From CAVXDY01 sp963760715 (GTDB taxonomy: Bacteria; Actinomycetota; Thermoleophilia; Miltoncostaeales; Miltoncostaeaceae), in assembly GCA_963760715.1 (NCBI GenBank), contig CAVXDY010000004.1, forward strand, positions 434,001 to 498,000: a stretch of DNA of 64,000 bases, written 5' to 3'. The translations under genes and the position numbers were made by a program. The notes under the pieces were generated by a model. The model was not told the DNA's origin, ran no database searches, and saw nothing but the letters and a program-made list of their open reading frames with translations. Positions 35,355 to 45,726 of the stretch are shown piece by piece. Every line of letters begins with the position of its first letter. Within the stretch, counting starts at the first letter, position 1.

Positions 35355-37611
35355 GCGGCACCACCCGCAGGTGCTCGACGCGCACCATCAGCACCCGAGG
35401 GTCGCCGACCGGGCTCGCCGACCGTCCCCCCGGGCTGGCGTCGATGGTCACGGGGGTCGCCGAGCCGGCCGGCGGGTCGAGGTCGAAGGTCACCGGCGTC
35501 TCCACCTCGGCGGGCAGCGCGACCCGCTTGGTGTGCCCGTCCGCGGTCAGGATCAGCGTCCGCGGGCCGCCCTGGCTCGCCACGGTCATGCGCAACCGAG
35601 CGGGGCGGGACTCCCCGCTCCGATTCGACACGACCAGCTCCACCGCTGCGGAGGTCCACGCGAAGACGCCCCCGTGGTCCTGCTCGGGCGGGTACCAGCC
35701 CAGGCCGTACGGGGTCACGTCGAGCTCGGGCGCGGCCACGAGCGTGTAGGCGCCGTTCGACCAGAGCGCCCGCCCCCTCCCGTCCACCGGCTGGGGCCGG
35801 GTGCTCAGCACGTGAGTCCAGGGCTCGGCGGGCCGCCATTCCGGGAGGCCTCCCGAGCTGAGGAACGAGGTGGTGCTTCCGAGTCCGACCGCCCCCAGCC
35901 CCGGCGCGCGGCCGGTGAAGTACGCGGCCATCATCCGGAACTGCGAGGCGTGCTCGTCGGCTGCAGCGCCCTCGGCCAGGATCGTGGAGCCCGATGGCAG
36001 CGCATGGAGGGCGCGTCCCATCTCCACGTCCGCGGACCGGAAGCCGGTCGCCCCCTCATCGGAGGCCTGGAGGGTCTGGCTCGTCACGGGGATCCAGATC
36101 GCGACCAAGCACCCCAGCGCTAGGACGCGCGCGCCTCGGGTTCGAGGGCCGCCGCCCGGCAGGAGCCCAATCACCGCGAGACCCGCCAGCACCCCGCCGC
36201 CGAGGATCAACGCCTTGTAGACCTGGTAGGGCTGCTCCTCGATCCAGTGGTAGCGCAGCACGGCGGCCGCCGTGGTCAGGAGCACGGCGGCCGTGATCGC
36301 GACGCGCAGCACCTGCGGCTCCTCGGGCCGGCGCCACGGCGCCCAGGCGAGGATGTTCACCGCAACGAGCAGGATGAGCGCCGCGAGCACCGACCATGGA
36401 AGAGGGGCTGCCGGGACGATCGAGGATGCGCCCGCCGCCCCCAGGAAGAACGACGCGTAGTCCGCGGCCGAGAAGAACTCGGTGAACACCCCCGTGATCG
36501 CGGTCGAGTCCAGAACGCGGAGGTTCGGAACGACGCGGGCGACCTGGATCGGCGCGAGAACCGCCACCGTGACGCAGAGCATCGCCAGGAGCACGATCGC
36601 TCGGCCGATGCGCGCTCCGATCGAGGGACCCGAGACCCGGCCCAGCCGCCGACCCTCCCACGCCGGCTGCGGCGGAGCCAGGACGGCGACAGCGCCCAGC
36701 GACAGCGCCAGCCAGGGTCCCATGGCGGGGTACACGCCCACCACGCCGGCCGTGGCGAGCCCCGCGACGAGGAGATCCCTCCATCGCGGCTCGCGCGCGA
36801 GGCGGACGAAGGCGGCGATGGCAAAGGGCCAGAGGCAGATGCTCACCAGCTGCGTGGTGAAGTTCTCGGCGAATGGCAGCGCCACGAGCGGAGTCGCGCC
36901 CGCCAGGATCACTAGCGCCGCCTCGCCCGGCTCGAGACGCGAGCGAAGCTGGAAGGCCAGCATCGCCCAGCCGCCGACGCCCGCCGCCAGGGAGACCGCC
37001 GCCGCGGCGTTCACCACCTCGAACCCGTCGCGTCCGAGCAGCGAGGCGACCATGGCGGCGAAGCGCTCGAAGCCGATGGAGAAGCTCCGGTGCATGGTCG
37101 TCGCGGGCACGAGCGTCAGGGGATCCGCCGCGCCGAGGTTCGCCACATGGCGGGGGAACGGGTGGTCGTTCAGCCAGTGGACGAGCGTGGCGTAGGCCCA
37201 GCCGTCGTAGTTCGTGGTCGCGATCGTCGTCGAGAAACCCTGGGCCATGGTGGGGATCAGGATGAGGACGCCGGCCAGGGTCCCGCCGGTGAGCACGACG
37301 CCCTCGGAGCGCGTGGGCAGCAGCGCGCGTCGCAGCGACCCCCCGAGGGATTCGGCGGCCTCGCCTCGGCGCATCCGCCACACCGCGATGCCACCACCGA
37401 CGAGCACCAACCCGAGCACGATCGGTGATGCGCGGCTGCCGGGCAGCACCGCGCCGAGCGGATAGAGGAGGGCGATGAGGGCACAGAGCCCGAGCGGCAG
37501 CGTCTCAAGGCCCACCCAGCGCCCGCGAGGGCGCAGGAGCCCTCCCATCACCAGCCCGCTCAGCAGGCACAGCGCCAGGCCGGCCAGGTAGATGCCCAGC
37601 ACGGACAGCAT
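35350..37611 (-). CDS. Large multi-pass membrane protein (intact paralog)
   Basis: 753 aa, about 12 helices and a C-terminal extracytoplasmic beta-rich region (about residues 600-753). Starts MLSVLGIYLAGLALCLLSGL at the ATG 37611, which overlaps the stop of the upstream paralog as TGATG. A loop after the early helices, TTNYDGWAYATLVHWLND, contains an Asp as in GT-C enzymes. Clear paralog of the broken gene at 37611-39906 (same NDGW-YATLV and WSNG-YTL blocks). Function unknown; a lipid-linked-sugar glycosyltransferase is a guess. Confidence 0.78.
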   Translation of the reverse strand: MLSVLGIYLAGLALCLLSGLVMGGLLRPRGRWVGLETLPLGLCALIALLYPLGAVLPGSRASPIVLGLVLVGGGIAVWRMRRGEAAESLGGSLRRALLPTRSEGVVLTGGTLAGVLILIPTMAQGFSTTIATTNYDGWAYATLVHWLNDHPFPRHVANLGAADPLTLVPATTMHRSFSIGFERFAAMVASLLGRDGFEVVNAAAAVSLAAGVGGWAMLAFQLRSRLEPGEAALVILAGATPLVALPFAENFTTQLVSICLWPFAIAAFVRLAREPRWRDLLVAGLATAGVVGVYPAMGPWLALSLGAVAVLAPPQPAWEGRRLGRVSGPSIGARIGRAIVLLAMLCVTVAVLAPIQVARVVPNLRVLDSTAITGVFTEFFSAADYASFFLGAAGASSIVPAAPLPWSVLAALILLVAVNILAWAPWRRPEEPQVLRVAITAAVLLTTAAAVLRYHWIEEQPYQVYKALILGGGVLAGLAVIGLLPGGGPRTRGARVLALGCLVAIWIPVTSQTLQASDEGATGFRSADVEMGRALHALPSGSTILAEGAAADEHASQFRMMAAYFTGRAPGLGAVGLGSTTSFLSSGGLPEWRPAEPWTHVLSTRPQPVDGRGRALWSNGAYTLVAAPELDVTPYGLGWYPPEQDHGGVFAWTSAAVELVVSNRSGESRPARLRMTVASQGGPRTLILTADGHTKRVALPAEVETPVTFDLDPPAGSATPVTIDASPGGRSASPVGDPRVLMVRVEHLRVVPR

Positions 37612-39906
37612 CAGGGGGTGACGAACGCCGCGGCACGGCCCGGCCGGGCACCCACGCGCGCGGGCACGACGCGCAGGCCCTGCACCCGCAGCATCAGCTG
37701 CCGGGGGTCTCCGGGGGGTCCCGGGCGGGCACCGGGGATGGCGTTGACGGTCACGGCGGTGGCCGATCGCGCCGGCAGACGGAGGGGTACGTCGACCGTC
37801 ACGAGCTTCCACGCGGGCAGGCGTTCATGCTGCACCGTCGTTCCCAGTGTGACGCTCAGGATCCGGGGTCGCGCGTAGCTGCCGACCATCATCCGCAACC
37901 GCGCCGCCCGCGCCGCGCCGCGGTTGGACACGACCACCTGGACGGGCCCGGAGGTCCAGGCGAACGTCACCCCGTCCTCCTCTTCGGGCGGGTACCAGTG
38001 AGTGCCGTAGGTCGTGACGTCCAGCGTGGGTGCCGCGCTCAGGGTGTAGAGCCCGTTCGACCAGAGCACCCGCCGCGCGCCGATCGATCGGCTGCGGTCG
38101 AGTGGTGAGCACGTGCGTCCATGGACGGCCGGGATCCAGTCGGGCGAGACCTCCCGGCGCGAGATACGAACCGGTGGTGCCGAGGCCCACCGCGGTGTGA
38201 TCGGGAGGGTCGTCCCCGAAGTAGGCGGCCATCATCCGGAACTGGAACGAGCGCTCGTCAGGGGCGGCCCCTTCGGCGAGCACGACCGACCCCTTCGGCA
38301 GATCGTCGAGCGCGCGGCCCATCTGCACGTCGGCGACCCGGAAGCCCGTGGTCGCCGCGACCGAGGACTGGAGGTTCTTGGGCCGCGACCGGGATCCAGA
38401 TCGCCGCGACGAGGCCGAGCGCCAGCAGCCGCACCGGCCAGGCGCGCTCGCCCTCGCGCGGCAGCAGCCCGATCACCACCAGCCCCGCCAGCACGGCCCC
38501 GCCGGCCATCAGTCCCTTGTAGACCTGATACGGGCAGCTCGTCGTCGACCCCGTAGCGGATCACGATCGCCGCGGTGGTCACGAGCACGCCGCCCGCGAT
38601 CGCGACCAGGCGCCAGCGCTCGAGGTCGCGTCGGCGGCCGGGCGCGAGCGCCAGCGCCGAACGCCGCGACCAGCACGATCAGCCCGGCGAGGGCGGCCCA
38701 CCCGAGGGGGGTGGCGGCGACGAGCCCGAAGACGCGAGGCGGAGCCGAGGAAGAGGGCGGCGTAGCCGTCGAGCGAGAAGAACGCCGCGCTCGCGTTGAT
38801 CGGGAGGCCCTCGATCTGGGTCAGGTTGTCCAGGGCGCGCGTCAGCTGCATCGGCGCGACGACCAGCGTTGCGGCCAGCAGCGCCGCGATCAGCACCGAC
38901 GCCCGTCCCAGGCGCCGCCAGGGACCGGCGCCGGCGAGCCGGCGCAGGGGCGAGGAGGCCCACAGGGGTGCGTCGGGTGCGAGCAGCGCGACCCCGATCA
39001 CCGGCAGCACGAGCCAGGGCGACACCGCGGGGTAGACGCCGATCAGCGTCCCGCACGCAAGTCCGGCGAGCAGCAGCGTCCGCCACCCGGGCTCGCTCGC
39101 CAGCCGCACCACCATCGCCATGGCGAACGGCCAGAGGCAGAGCGCCACGAACTGGGTCGTGTAGTTCTCGACGAACGGGATGACGAGCGCCGGGCTCGCC
39201 ACCGCGATGGCGACGAGGGCGGCGGTCGCGGGCCGCAGGTCGCGCCGCAGGGACCGCGCCAGGGCGGCCCAGCCGCCCACCGCCGCGGCCAGGGCGACGG
39301 CCGCGGTGGCGTTGACCACCTCGAAGCCCTCGCGGCCGAGCAGGGTGGCGAGCATCGCGGCCACGTGCTCGAAGCCGAAGCCGAAGTGCAGGCGCGAGGT
39401 CGTCCACGGCACGAGCGTCAGCGGATCGGCGATGCTCGGTGCGACGTCCGCGGGCATCGGGTCGTTCTGGAGCCAGTCGACCAGGGTCGCGTAGCCCCAG
39501 CCGTCGTTGTTGGTCACGCCGATCGTCGTCGCGAAGCCCTGGTCGATCGTGGCCGCCAGCAGCAGCACCCCGGCGATGATCCCGGCGCCCAGCACCACGA
39601 GCCCGGTCGCGCCGGGCCAGAGCGCGGCGACCAGCGACGTCCCCGGCTCGCGCCCGGCGCAGCCGGAGCACGACCGCCACCGACGAGGCCCACGACGATG
39701 ATCGCGAGGACGACGGGCGTGGCGATCGTGCTGCCGGCCACCCAGCCGATCGGGTAGAGCAGGGTGACCAGCACGCAGAAGCCGAGCGGGATCGTGGCGA
39801 TGCCGATCCATGCGCCCTCCTGGGCTCGAGCAGCCCGGCGAGGGCCGTCCCGGCGAGCAGGCAGAGCAGCACGCCGACGCGCGTAGATCGAGAGGGTCGC
39901 GATCAC
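37611..39906 (-). pseudogene. Multi-pass membrane protein, paralog broken by about nine frameshifts
   Basis: Same architecture as the neighbour, spread over three frames. Readable blocks (minus strand, 5' to 3'): VIATLSIYA; LLCLLAGTALAGLLEP; GIATIPLGFCVLVTLLYPIG; ATIDQGFATTIGVTNNDGWG ... AALFLGSA (39.66-38.74 kb); VFGLVAATPLGWAALAGL; LVTTAAIVIRYGVDDE; MAGGAVLAGLVVIGLLP; ADVQMGRALDDLPKGSVVLA; MLWSNGLYTLSAAPTLDVTT to TGA 37611-37613. GTG 39906 in a GTGA overlap with the upstream GT4. No internal stop codon in the chosen frames. Either genuine decay of one paralog or poor sequence. Confidence 0.7.
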
Positions 39907-41100
39907 CGGGCCGCGCTCCCGCCGCGCTCGCCAGGGCGAGGGCCTCGAGCCAGACGCCGCGCACCCGCTCCCACGAGCACTCGGCCGCCACCCAGGCGGC
40001 CCCCTGGCGGCCGATCGCATGGGCGAGGGGCGTGCTTGCGGGCGAGCAGGTCGAGCATCACGAGGTACTCGTCGCCGTCGGCGTACCAGAGCCCGCCGCC
40101 GGAGCGGCGCGACTGGCCCACCAGCACCGGCGACGCGGCGTTGGCGAGCGTCGGCCGGCCGTGGCTCCAGGCTTCGAGCTGTGCCAGCGAGAGGCTCTCG
40201 TAGGGCGAGGGGACGACCACGACGGTGGCCCCGGCGAGCGCGTCGTGCTTGACCTGCTCGTCCACGAACCCGAGCCGGTGCAGCCAGGGGTGCTCGGGCA
40301 GGGCCGCGTCGCCGCTGCCGATGAGCACCAGGTCCGGGCCGTCGGGCACCGCACGCCGGTAGCGGGCGTGATGCTCCACCAGGTCGCCCACCCCCTTCGA
40401 CAGGTCGATCCGCCCGACGCAGAGCACATAGGGACGCGCCACGCCGAGGGCTCGAAGCCGCGCCGGGTCGGAGGGCGGGGGCGGGTCGAGGCCCCAGCCG
40501 GCCACCCGCGCGCGGTCGTCACCCACACCGAAGCGGGTCCCGTGCGAGCTCGCGCTCCTCCGGGGTCAGGAAGATCAGCGCCCGCGCGGCGTCGAACACG
40601 GCCCGGAAGATCGACAGACGCGCGGGCGGCTCGTCGTGGAGCGTGGGGACCAGAAGCGCGCGCTCGCGCACCTCCCCGATCCCCTCGGCGGTCGTGCGGT
40701 AGAGGTAGGTCACGAACGCGACGGCGTCGTAGGCACCGCCCTCCTCGCGCAGGTGAGCGATCAGGCCGGGGGCGTCCGGGCCCTGGGCCTCCATCCAGCG
40801 CTCCGCGAGCCCGGTGTCGTCGGGGGCGGCGTAGGCCCGCGCGCTGAGGGCGTCGAAGGCCGCGATATCGCGCGGCTGCGCCACCGGGAAGCGGAGTACC
40901 CGCACCCCTTCGAGCTCCTGTGCACCGGGCGGGTAGTGGTTGGCCCAGGTGCGGTAGTCGAGGGCGCAGGTGGTGAGCACGGTCAGGTCGAGGTCGCCGC
41001 GCAGCAGGCGCGCGATCCGCCGCGCGAGCTGTTCGGCGCCGCCGTTGACCTCCTCCCCGTAGCGCTGCACCACGAGGGCGACCCGCGACGGCGCGCTCAC
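39903..41100 (-). CDS. GT4 glycosyltransferase with at least one frameshift
   Basis: About 395 aa. N-terminal half VSAPSRVALVVQRYGEEVNG, then GAEQLARRIARLLRGD, ending near TPEERELARD; the frame breaks at about 40.52 kb and continues with YVLCVGRIDLSKGVGDLVEH, VVVVPSPYESLSLAQLEAWS and GQSRRSGGGLWYAD. A further shift at about 40.02 kb would give the better C-terminus WVAAECSWERVRGVWLEALA. Close paralog of the intact GT4 at 61253-62440 (VVQRYG-E-GGAE). GTG 41100 in a GTGA overlap. Confidence 0.78.
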
Positions 41101-42152
41101 GCGGCTCCGAGGAGCGGGGCGAGCGCCGCGCGCAGCGACGGCACGACGGCCTCGCGTCGTAGCTCGGCGAGCCGGCGCGACCCCGCTGCCGAGAGCCCCT
41201 CCCGGGTGGCGGGAGAGCCGATCACCTCGGCCAGTGCCTCGGCGGCCAGCGGGAGCAGGTCGGGCGGGGCGACCGTCACCCCCGCTCCCCCGAGCGTCTC
41301 GGGCACGGCCGCCGCCGCGCGGGCCACCACGGGCACCCCATGGGCGAGCGCCTCCACCAGCGGTGCGCAGAACCCTTCGTGCTCGGACATGCACAGGTAG
41401 GCGTCCGCGGCGTCGTAGAGGCGATCGCGCTCGGCGAGCGGCACCCGACCGGTGAAGCGCACACCCTCCCGGCCGATGCGGGCGCCGAGATCCTCCAGGG
41501 CGGCGCGATACGAGGCGAAGCCCTCGTCGCTGCCCACGAGCGTCAGCGTGGCGTCCGGGGCGTGGCGGCGGCGGTAGAGGGCGAACGCGCGCAGCACGTC
41601 GTCGACGCGCTTGTTGGGGACGATCCGTCCCACCGTGAGGATGGCGGGGGGCGAGCCCGCCGGGCGCGCGACGGGCGGCGCAACGGGCAGGTCGAGCAGG
41701 AGCGGCACGACGCGGGCCTCCCCCAGCCCGGCCTCGGCGAGCTCGCGGGCGTTGAAGGCCGAGTCCGCGATCAGCGCGGCGGTCCTCCCCGCGAGCCGCG
41801 GCAGCGCCGCCCGGCCGCGGTCGCAGGCGTCGGCCAGCGCCGGGTTCCACGGCCGCAGGAGGTCGCCCGGCGTCACGTTGTGGTAGCAGACCGCCAAGGG
41901 CGCCGACGCGGCGAGAGCGTCGTCGACGACCCGGCTCCACACCGAGTAGTGCAGAACCAGCCCGTCGGCGCGGCGCAGCTCCGAGGCACTGCGGTCAACC
42001 CGTCGGGCCGCTCCCTCGAGCGCCGGGTGGACGTGCTCCGCGATCACGAGGCCCTCGGCGCCCCACCCGCGCAGGATGCCCTGCCAGGTGAGTGCCTGGT
42101 CGGTCACGGCGTCGCCGGGCGCGGCCGCGGCGATGAGCTGGTGGATGCGCAT
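41097..42152 (-). CDS. GT4 glycosyltransferase
   Basis: 351 aa GT-B fold, intact. C-terminal nucleotide-sugar domain: ILTVGRIVPNKRVDDVLRAF, VRFTGRVPLAERDRLYDAAD and MSEHEGFCAPLVEALAHGVP (EGF-PLVEA with the E-x7-E motif). N-terminus MRIHQLIAAAAPGDAVTDQA. ATG 42152 shares TGATG with the upstream gene's stop. Sugar and acceptor unknown. Confidence 0.87.
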   Translation of the reverse strand: MRIHQLIAAAAPGDAVTDQALTWQGILRGWGAEGLVIAEHVHPALEGAARRVDRSASELRRADGLVLHYSVWSRVVDDALAASAPLAVCYHNVTPGDLLRPWNPALADACDRGRAALPRLAGRTAALIADSAFNARELAEAGLGEARVVPLLLDLPVAPPVARPAGSPPAILTVGRIVPNKRVDDVLRAFALYRRRHAPDATLTLVGSDEGFASYRAALEDLGARIGREGVRFTGRVPLAERDRLYDAADAYLCMSEHEGFCAPLVEALAHGVPVVARAAAAVPETLGGAGVTVAPPDLLPLAAEALAEVIGSPATREGLSAAGSRRLAELRREAVVPSLRAALAPLLGAA

Positions 42153-43308
42153 CAGCCGGCCAGCCGTCCGGCCACGGTCTCGAGCCGCTCCCAGACGGCC
42201 GGCCAGCCGTACTCCTCGAGCACGTACGCCCGCCCCCGCGCGCCCATGCGCTCGCGCTCGGCGGGTCGTCGAGCAGTCGACCGACCGCGGTGCGGAAGTC
42301 CCCGTACGACGAGAAGGTCACGCCGCCCCCCGAGCGGGCGACGTGGTCGGCCATCACCTCCGACCCCGCGGCGACGATCGCGGGCGTGCCCTCGAGCCAC
42401 GCCTCCATCAGCACCAGCGACAGGCTCTCCAGCTCGGAGGGGTTCACGAGGGCGAGCGCGCCGGCGTAGACGGCCCGCTTGGCGTCGTCGTCCACGTAGC
42501 CCAGCTCCACCACCCGCCCGCGCGCGGACGCCGGCGGCCGGTAGCCGCCGCGCCCCATCAGCACCAGCGCAGGGGCGTCCGGCCGCTCGCCCGCGAGCGT
42601 GAGGACGTGCTCCACCGCCACGTTCACGCGCTTGCCCTCCTCCAGCCGCCCGGCGTACACGAGGTAGGGGCCGAGGTCGGTAGCGGCGGCGGGCGGCGGC
42701 GGAGGCGGGCCGTCCGGCGGATCGAACCCGATCCCCACCACGCCGCCGTCGCGGACCCGATAGAGCCGGCGCGCCAGGCGCTCCTCCCCCGGCGCGTTGA
42801 ACAGGCAGCCGCGCACCGCGCCGACCACGTCGCGCACGACCCGCAGGTGGGCGTAGGGCTCGTCGTGCAGGCACGGCAGCAGGGCGCTGCGCCCGGGGGC
42901 GGCCTGCGCCCCCCAGATCGTGGTCCCGAAGAGGTACGGCGCGAGCACGCGCAGGTCATGGTCGGCGCCCTCCAGGAACTCCTGTAGGCCCGGTGACCAG
43001 ACGCCGTGCGAGAGCCACTCGAGCTCCTCGGCGTAGCCCGCCCGCCCCGCGATGACCGCGGCGTGAAGCGCGTCGTGGCGTCGCGGGTCCCGGGGGCCCA
43101 CCGGGAAGCGATGAACCCGCACGCCGTCCTCGTCGCTCGTCCCCGCGTCGAGCGCGTCGGCCCAGGTGACGTGGTCGACCGCGCAGGTCGTGGCGACCTC
43201 GCAGTCCCAGCCCATCGCGGCGGAGTGAGTGGCGAGGGCTCGGACGAGCGTTTCCGCTCCGCCGACGATCCCGCGCCCGTAGCGCGGCACGACCCACAGG
43301 ATCCTCAT
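42152..43308 (-). CDS. GT4 glycosyltransferase (one frameshift near 3' end)
   Basis: About 385 aa. MRILWVVPRYGRGIVGGAET start; YLVYAGRLEEGKRVNVAVEH, VVELGYVDDDAKRAVYAGAL and NPSELESLSLVLMEAWLEGT. At about 42.26 kb the frame changes; AERERMGARGRAYVLEEYGW, WERLETVAGRLAG is the natural C-terminus. Adding one C to the run at this site would restore the frame, which suggests a homopolymer undercall. ATG 43308, 6 nt after the preceding stop. Confidence 0.82.
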
Positions 43309-43314
43309 CGGCGG

Positions 43315-44487
43315 TTAACGGCGGGCGACGACGGCGTAGTCCTGCCAGCCGTAGATGATGCCGTTGAGGCGTTCGGCGATGCGGTCGATGTGGCGCGCCA
43401 GCGGGTCGTCACCCGGGGCGGGGGCCGGCAGCCGGTCGGTGTCCGGGACCGGCGACAGGCGAAGGATCTCCACCTGCGCGAAGCCCGCGCTCTCGCACAG
43501 GAACGCCAGCGTGTCGGGGTGAACCGGGCGCAGATGGGTCGGGTCACGGTGGAAGTTGATCGATCCGGCGAGCAGGGACTCGGGGTTCGGCGTCTCCAGG
43601 ATCAGCACCCCGCCCTCCTCCAGAGCCGCGGCCGCCCCTCCCACGAGGCGCGCGACCGCGGCCGGCGGCATGTGCTCGACCACGTGGCTCGCGACGATCC
43701 CGTCGACCTCCCCGGGCGCGAGGCCCTCGACGTGCGCGACGGCGTCCTCGCGGTGGATCTCGAGACCCTTCTCGGCGACCAGATCCACGAAGTCGGGCTC
43801 GGTGTCGACCCCGTAGGCGCTGACCCCGGCATCGCGCAGCATCTCCAGCAGCTCGCCGCGCCCACAGCCGAGATCGACCACCCGCGAGCGCCCGCCGAGC
43901 ACGGGGCGGTAGACCTCCTGCCGCTCGCGCACCGTCTCCTCGCTGCCGCGGAAGCGGGCCTCGAAGGCCAGGTAATCGACACCACTGTCGCTCGCCGCCG
44001 CAGGAGCCGCCGCCGCCGCCGGGGCGTCTCGCGCGGGCGCCGCCTCGCGCGGGCGCCGCTCCAGTCGAGCGAGGCGGGCCGGCAGCTGGAGGCGCTCGAG
44101 GGCGCTCTCGATGCCCTCGATGCGCGCGAGCAGTCCGGCGACGTCGGCCTGTACCCGCTCGCGGGCGCCGGCCTCGGCGTGGATCGCCGCCTGCGCCGAC
44201 GCCTCGACGGCGCCGATGCCGGCGTCGGTCTGACGGGCGAGGTCGTCGAACGGGTGCACCGTCAGCCGCATCAGCACCTTCTTGACGGCCGTCAGCGGCC
44301 TGCCGATGAGCGGCTTCGTCGAGTAGGCGAGCTCGGGGCGGAAGCGCACGCGCGCCACCGGCGCCGGGACCAGGAGCCGCTCGCCGCTCAGGTCGTCGGC
44401 GTAGCCCCCCTCCGCCCGGGCCCGGGCCACCCGGCCGCGCAGGTCCTCGACGAGCGCCTCGACATCGATCAGCGGGGGGTCAGCCAT
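43315..44487 (-). CDS. Coiled-coil + methyltransferase protein (possible glycan chain terminator)
   Basis: 390 aa. N-terminal half is polar and helical with a coiled-coil stretch (VQADVAGLLARIEGIESALE, about residues 110-140) and a linker rich in Ala/Pro. C-terminal methyltransferase: RVVDLGCGRGELLEMLRDAG, GIVASHVVEHMPPAAVARLV, GGVLILETPNPESLL, NFHRDPTHLRPVHPDTL, a set shared with WbdD/BplH-type O-antigen methyltransferases. ATG overlaps the wzt stop as ATGGCTGA. Encoded directly behind the exporter ATPase, which fits a role in capping the polysaccharide before export. Confidence 0.82.
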   Translation of the reverse strand: MADPPLIDVEALVEDLRGRVARARAEGGYADDLSGERLLVPAPVARVRFRPELAYSTKPLIGRPLTAVKKVLMRLTVHPFDDLARQTDAGIGAVEASAQAAIHAEAGARERVQADVAGLLARIEGIESALERLQLPARLARLERRPREAAPARDAPAAAAAPAAASDSGVDYLAFEARFRGSEETVRERQEVYRPVLGGRSRVVDLGCGRGELLEMLRDAGVSAYGVDTEPDFVDLVAEKGLEIHREDAVAHVEGLAPGEVDGIVASHVVEHMPPAAVARLVGGAAAALEEGGVLILETPNPESLLAGSINFHRDPTHLRPVHPDTLAFLCESAGFAQVEILRLSPVPDTDRLPAPAPGDDPLARHIDRIAERLNGIIYGWQDYAVVARR

Positions 44488-45724
44488 CGAGCGTCACCCG
44501 CTCCCCGGTCGCCCCCCGCCGGGCGGTCACCGACCACACCCCCTCCATGGCAACGATCCCCACGCCGAGCGAGCGTGCGAACACGGAGAACTCCGTCCGG
44601 CGGTCGATCCAGTGGTAGACCTCGCTCTCGTCCTCGGAGTGCACCGCCACGGTCAGCAGGAAGCGCCCCTCGTGCAGCGGCAGGCGATCGATCGCGAAGG
44701 TGATCTCGCCTTCTCCCTCGACCGACTCGATCGGATGGGTGCTGCGGTGGGTGTTGGTGCCGTAGCAGAGGGTCCCGTCCACCGAGCGGATCTCGAAGCC
44801 GAAGACGGGGGCGGGCACGGGCGCCGGCGCGGAGAAGTCGATGCGGATCTCCAGCGGTCCGCCGCTCGGGAAGCGGTCGCTGTCTCCGTCGGCACCCACC
44901 AGGTGGACGCCGGTGATCGCGACGCGCCGCGTGCCCCACTCGTCGGCCGCATCGGCGTGGCCCTCGCCGCGGGCGGCCTCGCCGGCGCGCACCAGGCCGC
45001 GCCGGTAGGTGGTCAGGACGCTGGCGGGCGGCCCATCGGCCGTCACCTCGCCGTGCTCCAGCAGCACCGCGCGGTCACAGACGCGCTCGACCGCCTCGGC
45101 GTCGTGGGAGACGAAGAGCACCGTCCCACCTCCGCGGCGATACTCGAAGATGCGGCCGAGGCACTTGCGCTGGAAGGCCTCGTCGCCCACCGCGAGCACC
45201 TCGTCGAGCAACAGCACGTCCGAATCGACGTGCGAGGCCACCGCGAAGCCGAGGCGCGTGTACATGCCCGACGAGTAGGTGCGCACCGGGTTGTCGATGA
45301 AGGACTCGAGCTCGGAGAACGCGATGATCGCGTCCATCCGCGCGTCAACCTCGCGCCGCGAGAGCCCCTGGATGGCGGCGTTCATGTAGACGTTCTCGCG
45401 CCCGCTGAAGTCGGGATGGAAGCCGGCCCCGAGCTCGAGCATCGACGCGACGGCGCCGCCCACCTCCACGGTGCCCTCGTGGGGCGGGATGATCCCGGCG
45501 AGAAGCGCGAGGAGCGTGCTCTTGCCCGAGCCGTTCTGGCCCACGATACCCAGCGACCCGCCGGGTTCCACGTCGATGTCGACCCCGCGCAGGGCCCACA
45601 GGTCGGTGTGACGCGAGCGGCGGCGGCGCATCAGCGTCTCCTTCAGCGTCGCGTTGCGCTCGTGGAAGATCCGGAAGCGCCGCGAGAGGCCTCGGGCGCG
45701 CACCTCGCCCGGGCGGACGGCCAT
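44480..45724 (-). CDS. wzt: ABC polysaccharide exporter ATPase with C-terminal carbohydrate-binding domain
   Basis: 414 aa. ATPase: LGIVGQNGSGKSTLLALLAG (Walker A), YSSGMYTRLGFAVASHV (signature), DVLLLDEVLAVGDEAF (Walker B). Residues about 270-414 form a beta-sandwich of the Wzt_C type (VFGFEIRSVDGTLCYGTNTH; GEGEITFAIDRLPLHEGRFL) which in known systems recognises the modified non-reducing end of the glycan. ATG 45724, two bases after the wzm stop. Pairs with wzm. Confidence 0.92.
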   Translation of the reverse strand: MAVRPGEVRARGLSRRFRIFHERNATLKETLMRRRRSRHTDLWALRGVDIDVEPGGSLGIVGQNGSGKSTLLALLAGIIPPHEGTVEVGGAVASMLELGAGFHPDFSGRENVYMNAAIQGLSRREVDARMDAIIAFSELESFIDNPVRTYSSGMYTRLGFAVASHVDSDVLLLDEVLAVGDEAFQRKCLGRIFEYRRGGGTVLFVSHDAEAVERVCDRAVLLEHGEVTADGPPASVLTTYRRGLVRAGEAARGEGHADAADEWGTRRVAITGVHLVGADGDSDRFPSGGPLEIRIDFSAPAPVPAPVFGFEIRSVDGTLCYGTNTHRSTHPIESVEGEGEITFAIDRLPLHEGRFLLTVAVHSEDESEVYHWIDRRTEFSVFARSLGVGIVAMEGVWSVTARRGATGERVTLDG

Positions 45725-45726
45725 GC

